DNA of 64,000 nucleotides from Anadara kagoshimensis (Eukaryota > Mollusca > Bivalvia > Arcoida > Arcidae). The notes under the pieces are model-generated. The model worked only from the letters and a program-made list of their open reading frames with translations. It had not been told where the DNA came from and ran no database searches. Where the stretch lies: assembly GCA_021292105.1 (NCBI GenBank), contig CM037862.1, positions 5,006,895 through 5,070,894 of the forward strand, read 5' to 3'. Below, piece after piece: positions 32,822-45,298 of the stretch (the stretch's first letter is position 1; the number at the start of each line of letters is the position of its first letter). The translations under genes were made by a program, and so were the position numbers.

Positions 32822-33150
32822 TATCTAGAGTGCTCGCTCCGTAAGTGGGAGACCCCGACCCGCCGGGTCTGATTCGAGACTTGAAAGTGGACAGTGACTG
32901 TTCTTTTGCCAAGCACAAGATGAAAGTCAAGTTCTTCCTTGTGAGAACTTAACCCGACTGGTGAATATAGAAAACGGCCTCGTATCTTTGCTCGATAAAA
33001 AAACCCTGCTGCATAATGCCATCAGCGCAACGCACAGGCAAAGTCTCTGCCATACCTTCGTCTATACTCACGGTTGGCGATATCTCGATATAATTAAAAT
33101 GTTATTGACTGACTGTGACGTTAAACAACATTACTCAACTTGTTTAGTAC
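32822..33150 (+). mobile_element. Degenerate tRNA-derived SINE, family 1, plus
   Basis: GTGCTCGCTCCGTAAGTGGG at the start, CTGATTCGAGACTTGAAAGT at the B-box side, then GACAGTGACTGTTCTTTTGC, CCCTGCTGCATAATGCCATC and GCGATATCTCGATATAATTA. All are in the order of the family 1 body, as the complement of the copy at 45543-45888. Confidence 0.75.
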
Positions 33151-33185
33151 TCAACTCGTAAAATAGGCGATCCTTTGCCTGGTGA

Positions 33186-33187
<2 letters not shown>

Positions 33188-33233
<46 letters not shown>

Positions 33234-33244
33234 ATATATATATA
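33188..33244. repeat. (TA)n microsatellite
   Basis: A long TA run interrupted by GTATGTA, between two SINE copies upstream of both the rolling stone and TTLL3 genes. Confidence 0.95.
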
Positions 33245-33344
33245 ACCATGCCAGTAAACATGTTCTCTACTGTCTGTCTCGAATTTTTAATCAGTTTTCT
33301 GTCAAATAAATGTTTTTATATTAATTACTTGATAAAAGTTTTTG

Positions 33345-33600
33345 TTCTTTAAAAAGCGTGTATTTACGGACCGCTCACAGTGCTCGTTAATTTATAAGTT
33401 AGTTGGTAGAGTGGGAGATTTTGAGTTCGAACCAAGACCGGGTTGGCCTCAAGACCTAAAGTGGGTAGTGACTGTTGTTTTGCCAAACACACTGAATGAA
33501 AGTCACGGTTTTTCTTTATGGGAATTCAAAATAAACTAGGTCCCGTGTCAGGATACCGAGGCTCGATAAACTTACCCTGCTGCATAATCGGGCTGCAAAA
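33345..33600 (+). mobile_element. Truncated tRNA-derived SINE, family 1, plus
   Basis: A-box-like TTAGTTGGTAGAGTGGGAG and B-box GAGTTCGAACC are present, then GGGTAGTGACTGTTGTTTTG, CACTGAATGAAAGTCACGG and CCCTGCTGCATAATCGGG. The 3' tail is missing. Confidence 0.8.
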
Positions 33601-33604
33601 TTTC

Positions 33605-34280
33605 TACAGATTTATTAAGCGTGTAACGGTTACTGAGGTCTGTATAGTTATTTATACATTGTCTTGCAGTTGACACTACAAATATGGCAGAAAATATCAT
33701 TAAATGAAAAAAAAATACAATATCATGGATGTGAGGTGAAAATGTTTTAGATATTTTAACATATTAAAATGTTTACTGTAGGTTTAAAAAAATTCCCGAA
33801 ATGGGAATCAATTAATAAAATATTCTGAATATTTTATAAAATTTTTATAAATTTATTTAAAAAAAATAATTGGGTCACTGTGGCATGTTTTCCCTATGTG
33901 ATGATCCTTTATGCATAAACCTGATAAACATTACCCGATAAGTTGGATACAGTATAAGGGCCATTAATAGTATAGTAGTACTAATAGAGTTCGTTATTTC
34001 ATTAATTCCATGTATGAATGATTTAAACAGTTAAAGGGAAACAACTGTTATATCCTTTCTCAGTTCGTTATTTTTATTTTTGACCAATCTGTAAATTGTA
34101 CGGTTCCATATTTTGAGGATATTTTTTTAAAATTATATACAAATAAAACAATCCAAAAACACTAAATTTTCTATTCTTTTTCAACATAAAATTTGAATAA
34201 CAATGATCTTTTGTGTTAAATTTTTGTTTTTATCTATCAACACACATCAATCAAAACAATAGTTTTCGGACTGAGAGTAT
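33605..34280. other. Shared upstream region of the divergent rolling stone and TTLL3 genes
   Basis: AT-rich DNA without repeats or open frames that I can support. It lies just upstream of the TTLL3 leader and may contain TTLL3 promoter elements. Confidence 0.4.
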
Positions 34281-34284
34281 AAAC

Positions 34285-34393
34285 AAACAATATGGCGGCT
34301 CCATAGCGACGAAGTACGCCATCTGAAAAGAAGAAAGTGTGTTCAAGGTCGTGATGTAAAAAATGGCTTACAATTCGGCGCCAACATGAACAA
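34285..34393 (+). promoter_or_regulatory. TTLL3-like gene 5' region with YY1-type site and upstream ORFs
   Basis: AATATGGCGGC at 34289-34299 is a perfect YY1-type core-promoter or downstream-promoter motif. Between it and the main ATG (34394) are three upstream ATGs: ATGTAA at 34354-34359 (start immediately followed by stop), a nine-codon ORF at 34363-34389, and an ORF at 34386-34448 that overlaps the main start out of frame. An in-frame TGA at 34352 with no later in-frame ATG supports 34394 as the main start. Whether all of these lie in the mRNA depends on the transcription start, which is unknown. Confidence 0.5.
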
Positions 34394-34891
34394 ATGGGGA
34401 GAATTAAACGAGAAAAGGATGAAAATTACACCTTTGTTCCACAAATAAGTGCAGCTAGTAAAAAACTTGCATTACGTCGATTGGAAAGTTTAAATCGAAA
34501 TGAACAAGATGAGAACGTTCCTCATTTTATGCTTAACATAAAATGTAGAAGTCGTGAACCACTTGCACCAATATCTCAGGAAACGTATAAATTCGACAAA
34601 ACATTAGTAAAAACGGGAATAAAGCCAAAAGAGACTGCCTCTGCACCACAGCCTGGAACAGATAGTGAAAATAATTCTACAAAATTAGCTGAAACAAATA
34701 TTGATTTCCCTAAAGATAAGACAGGTTACCATTTACGAACGGGTATGAATAAAACAGCTAATGTCATGTTGGATGATAGCATCTTTACCTTTAGGCCAAA
34801 AGTCAGTTCTGCAAGTGCCAAAATTGTAGAGAACCTAGGAACAGATTTTATGTCACGACAACAACAGCATATAGAACGCCAAAAGAGAAAC
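34394..34891 (+). CDS. TTLL3: TTLL3-like exon 1 with a duplicated motif
   Basis: Encodes residues 1-166. Two copies of an internal motif occur: [14 protein letters not shown] (residues 12-25) and [14 protein letters not shown] (131-144), following [YF]TFxPx[IV]SxASxK[LI]. The segment after the second copy ([17 protein letters not shown]) is basic and probably helical. The splice donor AAC|GTAAGT joins exon 2 in phase 0. This N-terminal region is not part of the conserved TTL core, and I do not recognise a named domain. Confidence 0.8.
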
Positions 34892-37127
34892 GTAAGTCCA
34901 AATTAAATTTGGAAATCATAGACAGACTAATTACTATTACAAATCAGTTAGTCTTTAAAACATTTTCTTTAAAAATTCTCATTATATTAATAATGTAAAA
35001 CACAGCAACCATAATGATAATGTTTAGCTCTACATATGACTATTGTAAGGTAGTCAGTGCAGGTCCGACTAGGATTCAAACCTGTGAACATCCACAGTTT
35101 CAGCTAGTGCTCTTTCCAGTCAGACTTCTCACACCACTGCATTTCTCCCATGTTAATCTTGCGTTTTCCACAGTCTTGGATGTGGGAAATGACTTAGATT
35201 CCCTCAAATGGAAACAATATTTCCAGAGCACGCTGACCACCAAACTTTAACATAATTAAAGACACTATATATAGGCTATACGTGTAAATATATATATATA
35301 TATAAATATTTATGTATTTTTTTTATTCCACTACCACCAGGTTCCACTCTGGGACCAACCTCTTGGTCTATTACTTCCCAGGACCGGATGAGCCCCCAAA
35401 TGTAACAGGAAAGGAAAAAAATGCAGCAGCAAAACCTGGACTCTAACTTGGAACCTTTTCAATACTATCCAGACACTCTACCCACTGAGCTACCTGACCA
35501 CCTATCATGTCTACCCCTGCCACATATATACAAACTTCAATTACATTATTTGGGTCTCATTTCTGTTCAGACAGTGGTTACAACAGCACCAGGCCCTGGA
35601 GCTCTTTATATACATGCATGTAAATACTGTAAGCCTAGATAACAGGCTGTTCAGACTTCTCAATTCTGGTCATACAAAAAAAATAATAATAATAAGAAAA
35701 AAAACAGAAAAAGATTGATCATTGCTGATATTGTGTCCGTGAAGTGAAGAGTGACTGTTAGTACAGGTGTCAAGATTGGTGTCTGCAATTTATCATCCAG
35801 ATTGTATATAACTATGTTATGTTTATTTGGGGTTTTCCCTTTTATTTTGCCAATAGATAACAGTGATCAGTATGGCTGTCACAATTGGTACTGTGAGAGT
35901 CTCACATTTATATGGGGGACCACTTTGCAGCTCTGTGACAATTATACAATGTACAATGACTTACATGTTTCTGTTAATGCTGTCTGTATACACAACACTA
36001 CCCCAAAATTCGAAATTATAGAATTGTATTTGTGTTGAAATTTAATGTCATAACCATTGTGCATATTTCACTGAAAAAAAGATTGATTGAAAAAAAATTA
36101 TTCACAAAGCCACACAAACTGAAACTAAAAATTGTCACTTAGGAAATAATTGTGTTGCTTTTGAAGAGTTACAGTCATAAAACATAGATATTACTGTCAC
36201 AAATTGAGGTCTGCCTGATGACACTTGCTGAAATAATGGGGTATGCTGCTGTACCACATGATACCCCTAACATTTGTGTGGAACCATTATTTCCATTGAT
36301 TATGGAATCACTATCAACTTTTTGTTGTTTGTGTATCTTTACTCAGAATGTACTCGCTGTATTAACAGCACAAAATTACTTGCATTGATGCTTGTGTTAA
36401 ATTTGATTGTATAAATATATAAAAATATAAAACTGGTCATATGTAACTTATAGACAAACTACTGTCCGTTTACTCTGCTGGAGAGAAAGGAATAACGCTA
36501 ATATCTCAAAGATTTGAATGGCATGGTTAAAAATCAATTAATCATTTACTTACATGAGCCGAGTCGTTGGTAATAATCCTTATTTGGATCTAATCCATGC
36601 ATTATAACTCCTTTAATGCACCAAAACATGTTTTGAATGGGTGTTTACAATGGTAAAAATTTTGACAAAATGGCGGAGTCTTTCGTGTGACGTAATGATG
36701 AGGGAAGAATTTATTATTTACGTAGGTTCTCGAGGGGTACAATGAAGGGTAGTTCAAAGGTCGGGTTGAGTTTAAAAGTTTGAATTTACATCAATTTTTT
36801 CAAAAGTTTAAAAATGCAGAAAGGTAGTTCACTTTATTACTTTATTAAATCAATTTTGGTCATCCCGGTTACGCAAAATCAATCCGTTCTTGAGCTGCAC
36901 TAACCTACGTAAATAGTCAACTCTTTCGTCATGACTACGGTACGTAACATAAAGAACCCCGCCATTTCGTAAAAAAGATTACCATTACGACTCAGCTCAT
37001 GTAAGTAAAAGAATCATTGATTTGTACCCTTCGTATTGAAATTTATAAAATATTTTGCGATATTGCTTTCTCTGAAATAGGCTAAATAAACAGTAAGTTA
37101 TTCTGATGACTGTAATTATATTGTTTG

Positions 37128-37167
<40 letters not shown>

Positions 37168-37229
37168 GCTCTGAGGCTATCTCTCCCCTTCTTTCCATCT
37201 GTCTTCCAATATAACTTTTTTTTGTAAAT

Positions 37230-37277
<48 letters not shown>

Positions 37278-40200
37278 CATTCCATTGGTAGCTGAGTGGT
37301 TTAACATGCAAGTTTACAGATCACAGTGCCTCTAACCACCTAAGTTTGAATCCCACTCGGACAGATCCTAATGTGAGAAAAGTCAGTTTGCTTGTTAAAG
37401 GTTGGTGGTTTTCTCAAGACACTCTGTTATCCTCCACCATCCAAGAACTGACCATCTCTCTCTTAATTTCTCTCTCCATCTTGTTGTATAAACATGATTT
37501 TAAACTACATTTTTGTTATTTCAGATTGAACAAGCCAATTCCACTCTACACTTTACTAGTCATTTATCTGGGGGACGTCTGTCACCAGTAACAAAAAGAA
37601 AATTAAAGAAATCTTCAGCAAAGGAGGTTAGTTTTAATATAACATTTTAAATTCCTTATAAATAAATTTCCAAAAATGAAATTATAATTATAATTCACAA
37701 AATTTCATGTGATTCATTTGCATATTTTTTTCAGAGTGAGAAAATGAAATCAGAATTCATGTAGATTTGGATGTCTTCATTTGTTTTAATATCAGATTTT
37801 TCAGTCATCATTTTCATTTATTGAATGAGTTCTTTCCTGTGAGTAGCAATGTCCCTGAACATGTAGATAGTGTTTGTGACCACAATTCCACATGATACTA
37901 TAAATCACATAATTCAGTATCCATTTCTTTATATTAGTACCAAACCAAGACCAACACCAAGATTTGAAAATAAGTGGTGACTGATCTTTCGCCAAGCACT
38001 CTGCATTTAGAAATGAATGTCATGGGTCTTTCAGAGGAGACCTTCCCAGCACATTGCTTGAGCATACTGGTAAGGTAAAAAATTCTGCCACTTCAGCTGT
38101 AGCTGATGATATCATGATATACCGGTAAGTGAAATATTCTTGACTGGTACTGGTATATAAAAAACCTATTCTATCAATTATGAAGGATGAGATAATTATT
38201 ATGCCTCAATATTAAAATAATACATATACATATAGGCAAACCACATTGACCTGTATGCTTGACCTTTAAATTTAAGTATTCATGATAGGCTGGTATATTT
38301 ACCTGTAGGGAACACAGGTGTTTGTTTCATTGTAATCACAGGAAACATGCATTGTTTATATATTACTAGTAACTTTGAATCCCAACACTGACCATATATT
38401 GAGAGGATTCTCTTATATGACTTTTCCAAATGGAAGGTCAAGCAGACAGGTTAATGTTGTTTACCTATACCCAGTATTCAGACTTGACAATTACTACCAG
38501 TATATTTAAAATTCACAAATAGATGATAACAATACAAATTTGTCATAAAGTATTCAATTACAATTTTTTGGAATTATGAATACAAAGCTTGAACATAAAC
38601 TTTATAGTAAAGTCACTAAAGTGTAGGATTAGGTTATAGGTATATCTATGGTAAATATGTACAAAGGAATTACCTATATATCCATGGTAAATATCATGTA
38701 CAGAGGAATTACCTGTGACAGCAAATACCTGGTGTTATTTCTAGTTCCGAAAGCCTCCTTACTTTGATTTATTGTACAGTTGTATTGCTGAATATTGACA
38801 ATCAATATGTGACATATTGGTAGTGCAATATTTTATAAGAACATAAGATCAGGTTGAAATATTCACAGTGAAATATTGGTGAAGGTAGGTTAAGGTAAGT
38901 CTGTCCAAAAACAAGATGTGACTGTTTAGTACTTGTATTTTTTGGGAGATACCAATATACTTTATAGTACCGGTAATACCTGTAAATTAATATCTTTTTT
39001 TAATATTTATGCACTTGATGTATTGATCTTGGTTTGCCTGGTTTTGCATATTAACATTTACCGGTACTTTTTATATCCCTGAATTGAAAAATCAAATTTT
39101 TGGCCTAGTTATGAGACTGTTTGTTGATAGGTTGGTAAGTAATCCATTTGTCATCAATATCACTCTATTAGCCCTATAAAATATCCTATTGAATTTAGAG
39201 CCTTTAATATTTGACACATCACATTATTTATTGCTACCAATATTTCTTATTTGACTGAGTTTAACCTTCTTTATATAAAAGAAAGATCAATCATACCGGT
39301 ATATGTTTTAACTGCTAGTCAGCCACTCATAATTATTAAAAAAGTTTGTTTACATATTCATGTAAAGAACAGAATTGACTTTTTTTTAAAATGCTATATA
39401 TACAGAACGTGTCATTACCGGTAATTTAAAAAGTGACCAGTAACAAGACCAGTGTTCATTCTAGATAGTGTCCATGTGTCCATTGGTCCCTCATTTTGCC
39501 AAATGACCCCATTGGTTGACCATATTCAGCATTATGTGAATGCAAAAATATTAATGCTATGGTGTTTTAGAGGAACTCTTTTGAATATGGACCCTCCTGA
39601 AAAAATCCTAGATTGAACATTGGTTGCTTAGTCTCTCTTATCTTGCAATCTTTCATCTTTTGAATCTCACTCAGGCAGATCCTAATGTGAGAAAAACTGT
39701 CATTTCCCTTGCAGAAGCTTGGTGGTTTTGTCTGGATACTCCATTGTCCTCCACCACCCTACAACTAACCACTTTGATATAAATGTAAATGAAAAAACCT
39801 TAACTGGGGTGTAAACCACAATTACAGTCACTCTAATGCCTCTCTACTCAATAGTAACATCTCTGTCAATTAAAACACTAGAAGAAGTTGCATTTATTGT
39901 AATGTATGATTTGAAAATTTTTGTTCTCTAACCAAATTTGTCTTTTTATATGATCTTCATAAAAAATAATTAAAAAAAATAAATAAATAATAATAATAAT
40001 AATAATTATACATTGTAATATGAAATTTTGAAAAAAATTATTGATGATAACAACATCCTCGATTCTGGGAAATATTTTAAAATTTGTTTTATTTCCTAAT
40101 ACATGTATTTAATGGTATATACAAGTATAGTCTAACCTGTCTATAATGTCTGTAAAGGTCAACCAAGGGAACATGTAAAAGTGGCCTTAATTGTGGGCAA

Positions 40201-43200
40201 GTGGCACTTATATTATATACAGGTTCAAAAACCTGAATAAAATGCAATTGGGATACAATTTTACCGGTCTTTGAAGGCAGGTCCAACTTACTTTATATGT
40301 ATATTAGGAGAAAATGTATGTGTTTCAGCATGTCTTTCAAAATTTAAGCTTTTCAATCATATTTAAATCTGACAGTCTGGAACAAATTGTTGATTCATTG
40401 TTTACATATCAAAATTATACTGTGAGAAAAATATTATTTTTGAGCATTCAGAACTTATTGATATGTTCTATTGTCTTATAAAAAGCTCAAACTAAGACTT
40501 AATCCCAGTATATTTACACCTGGGATATTGTTATTAGATTAATATTATCATGAGGAAGTAAATTTGAACCTCCCACAATACTGTTCAACTGGTTATTCTC
40601 AAGTCTGTGGCCACCAGACTTAAACAAGTTTATAACCACCTAGATTGATTCTTAAGACTCATCTACTGTTCTCGAGTCTGTATCCTTAAGATTTAATTTG
40701 TAAACATATAATCCTAAGGCCTGTAGCATATGTTAGAGGTCGGGATTCGAACCCAATCCCATTAAAAGAGACCTTTGAAACAGATGTTCATGTCAATTTA
40801 GTCATGTCACACCAAAGAACCCTTCCTGCACATTGGTCTGGGCACACTCACAAAGTAAAACAGAGACTGAACCAACAGATACAGCTGGTGATGTCTCAAT
40901 ATAAGTGAAATATTCTTTACTTGGACATAAAACTTCATTCATTCATTTCATGTTATTTTGTATACCTGTACTTTGATATTTAATTCATGAGTCTACAGTT
41001 CCACAAGACTAACCTTTTTTGCCTAAAAATAAAAAGTTCTTGAACCTTTATCTATATAGCTATTCTACTGTTCAAGCAAGTCTGTTTGTGACAGTGAATT
41101 ATGCTTTATTTCATAGAAAATAGAATAAAATTGAATAGTGTTTGAAATTGTTCACTTACTTGTAATTAGTTGTAATCACTGAAAATCTGTGGTTGTCATA
41201 AAGTATATCTGTAGAAAGAAAAATATTGGGGCTCTTGGGATTTTACATGGCAGAAATGGTGATGTTTACAGTGGAAGTGATGTCCTTGGTGACATTTTAT
41301 GTCATATGCACAACAGGATCTGCCATTTGCCTGGTTTTAAACATGTGAAATCCACTTAGTGCCAGCATTTTACTATGTGTAGAAATATTCTAGGCTAATC
41401 ATGCCAATGCACATACAGATTTCCTGTTATGACTAGGTACAAATAAGTGAAAAAATTTTCAATCTCTATTCATGTTTATTTAATTTTCTTTCGAAATAAA
41501 AAGTAATTCACTGTCACAAACAGAATGACTTGAACAGTAGAGATTTTGCATTTGTTCTCATTTGATTGTAAGACATTAAGTTATTGAACTGTTACAGACC
41601 TTACAACATTTACCTGAGTGCTCTAAGTGCCGTATTGATCTCAAGTGCACATTTACGGATCACAGCCCCTCTCAACCCCAAGGTTCTAATCCCACTTTGG
41701 ACAGATCCTAGTGTGAGAAAGTCTGTCAGTTTGCTTGTCAAAGGTCAGTGACACTCTGGTTTCCTGCACTATCCTGCAACAAACTGCCTCTATATAATAG
41801 TCAAAAAAAAAAAAACCAAATAAATGTTCAAATCTTAATTGAAAAAAACAAGTAAAAATTTTGAAAATTGTCAAATTTAGTATAAACACCAAGGATGTGA
41901 GGCTGTGTGCTGCGGAAGGATTAAATCACCTCCTGATAGGAATTTGACCATAGTGTAAAATTCCATTCCTTGATTTGTCTCAATTTTAACCACAACATGA
42001 AGATCACATTTGACTGACATAGATCACGTAGGATAATAATTTAAATTCTATATTACTCTGGTTATTTAAAGTATCACTCGCTGTAAGATAAAACGAAAAT
42101 ATAAACATATAAAAGATCAATACAGAATGCCTAACGGTTAGTGTTTTATTGATATACAGTATACGGTATAATGTTATCGTTGACTACAACCTTGTTGATC
42201 TGGAAACACGCCATTGATAGCCAGCTCAGATAGTATTTTAAACCTTCCAGTTGACAGAAATATTTAAAGACTGAAAAAAGGAATCAGTAAAATATTTTCA
42301 AGTCTAAAGTTCCATGAGATTATTTTCTGTACAAATTTTATACAAAGTCACTCGAGCGTTAAGTATTAGAATAATTACACTGTACTTATAAGGCCATTTT
42401 AATTTTATACTCATATACTCTATTCTAAGACCTTGGAGTGTTAATAAGCTTTACTGTATTTTTGAAACTCGGATAATCTTTAATACAAGGACATTATTAA
42501 TTATTAATTAAGATTATGAATATGCATTAATTAAACAGTCAGATATTAATTATTTTTAAAGCTAATTAATGTTTCAAGTAGCATTTTACACCTATCAACA
42601 TTAATTCAATATGCATGGACATAAATCTGGAACAAGTAACTTTAACATGTTAAATTTTATTCTTAAGTCTTCATTATTAAAGTGATTAAGCCTCCAGTAT
42701 AGCTCACCTCACTTTTTCCTCCATTGGAATTTTTAAAATTTTGCATCCGCCTTTTTAAAATGATTCCTTTCTTAAAATGCCCATTTTCTATATCAGCATC
42801 CTGCCCTTTTGAAATCCTGGCTTGAACACAACCTAAGCTTACATGACTTGATGCAGTCATTGTACAAGTTAACAATATGGGACCTCATTGGCAATGCAGT
42901 CAAAATTCCCAGTTCATCCAATGATCATGGCAGACACTAGTGTGAAAATTTGCCAATTAGCTTTTCAAAGATAAGTATTTTCTCTTAGCACCCATAAGGT
43001 TTTCTTCATGACTGATCTATTAAAACTAGTTTTCTTACACTTTTTACTTGTTCAAAAATTATTTTGTCAGTTATTTATTAATAATAAATGTTAAGCAATA
43101 TTTTCAAAAATGACAAAAATAATAACTGAACCAAGTTCCATAACTGCCCCATTATCATCTGCTGTCACAACTATATTTTATAGTCATAACTGATGATTCT

Positions 43201-45247
43201 TAAGCAGGTAACCATGAGTTAGCTGTAAAAAAATCAACATTGAGAGGCTCTAAATAGCTTGTTAATAACACACACACACACACACAGACACACACACACA
43301 CACACACAGAGACAGAGAGGGGTTAAATTGCAATTTGTTTACTGGCCTCCAGAGCAAAATTGTTTATTGTCATTTTTTTGGCAATTATTAGTGTATTGGT
43401 AATATATTTATAAGTTCTGACAGGCATAAATTTAACTGGCATTCACTGCGAAGCAATTTCTCAATGTTGCTTATGTTTGTAAGTTGAAGACACTGCAATA
43501 AAACTGATATTTTTAAAAGATATTTTTCATGCTATATATATATTATACTTTGCTACCATACACACAACTCATATTGGTATTATTTTTATTTTGCACCACA
43601 TGAATTAATAAAGTCTTTAAGACTCCATTGTAAACAGTCATTATAAAACTACATTTATTCTTTTGTCTTGTACAAATAGAAACTGAAGGGTAATGGAACT
43701 CTCAGACAATATATACATGCTCATGTTATGTAATACGACAGAATTTAAAAAATTGAAGTGTAATAAGATCTACAGTATAGGCAAACAACATTGACCTGTG
43801 TCTGCTTGACTCCTTTCATTATAGAAATGAAGTTATTTTTTCTTTTTGTTATGGAAGTATGAAAGAATTGGACATTTTGCACACTGAATAATTTGTGTAG
43901 TGAATTATGTTATGTGTGAAATGTTCAATTCTTTCTACTTCCACCACAAAAAGAAAAATAACTTCATTTCTTATAATTCAATTTATAGAAAAAATTTCAA
44001 CAACAAATTAACAATTTGAATAACAATATTGCCGTAGCAAGTAAAAATACACCGTTATGGCGTAGAAATTCAAATGTCTCTGTGTGTCATCCATAATAAG
44101 ATGACATCACTGAGAGCCAATCCATTCATGCAAACGTAACAGAAAAATATTACCAATTAAAATGTTTGAAACAAAGAAGTATTGAATTATTAGGCATTTT
44201 CATGTATGATGATCCACCCATCACACGGGCAGTATAAGGATTTGTAGTTAATACATAAACGAGGCACATTTTCCCAGATTATGTTGATGAACTTATCACC
44301 TGTATTCCCCATACATCAGTGTACTCCTCCATAATAAATATTTAACTAAAGATCAAGTGGACAGGTCATTCTTGTTGCTGTTGCTGTTGAATGTTGCTTA
44401 ACATCACATCAGCAATTTTTCAGCTATTCACAATGAGGACTACTTTATTAATCTTTATTGGATTAATCTAAGAACAAGTTGGTGTATACATGTGAAACGC
44501 GAGTGACAGGTCAATGTTGTTTGCCTATACCTGGTTATTCATTTAATCAAGAATTTGCAAGTACATGTACATAAACCTTTGTGTTTGTAATATGAAAAAC
44601 CATAAATATGTGAGTATTCACTGGTGAGCTAGTATCTGACTGTCCTGTGATGGAGTCACTATGGTAGAATATATGAGTATTGGATTTTTCATTGTATTTA
44701 TTTTTTCATTTGATCAGTGATGTTGAATACGGCTATCATTAATAAATTAATACAAGGTAATGTGTAACCAAGCTATAGTGTTTATTTGTTTAGTGATATA
44801 CTAGTACTATTTTTACTGTTTGTTTTTATAGGAAGATTCTACTGAAGACAATGAAAACACTCTAGGCTCTACCTCAGAAACAACGATCACCATTACGGGT
44901 GATACTGGTCAGGAAAAAGATTCTCTGGAGAAAGATTCTGCGGGAAAGGAACTAGATCCCGATGAAATAGGTGAAGAAGGAGACACAATGCCAGCCCTTC
45001 ATAGAACAAAGACGAGTATGTCGCCCAATCTACAGAGATTGTTAGATGGTAAGGAATCCTTATTATAAATATCATACTGATTTTTAAAAATTGTATAAAA
45101 CAAACGAAGTGTAAAAACTATAATAAATCACTTCTGTGACATAACCTTTTTTTAGGAAATGTAGCATAAATATTTTTATGGATTTTTTTAATTTAGGAAA
45201 AGGAGAAAATTAGAAAATCTCCATGACTATAATTGTGCATATTTCTT

Positions 45248-45298
<51 letters not shown>

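Larger units (their letters stand above)
34990..37120 (+). other. TTLL3-like intron 1, repeats and unassigned sequence
   Basis: Contains tRNA-like SINE heads on the minus strand at about 35040-35140 and 35425-35510 (the latter with TAGCTCAGTGGGTAGAGTG), a family B inverted-repeat fragment at about 36236-36400, and the family F element at 36648-36985. Open frames here are short and lack coding character. Confidence 0.5.

Noticed and set aside
35751..36038. 95-residue plus-strand open frame in TTLL3 intron 1
   Set aside because: No start context, no splice partners, no recognisable domain, and it runs into a MITE fragment. It is likely chance.
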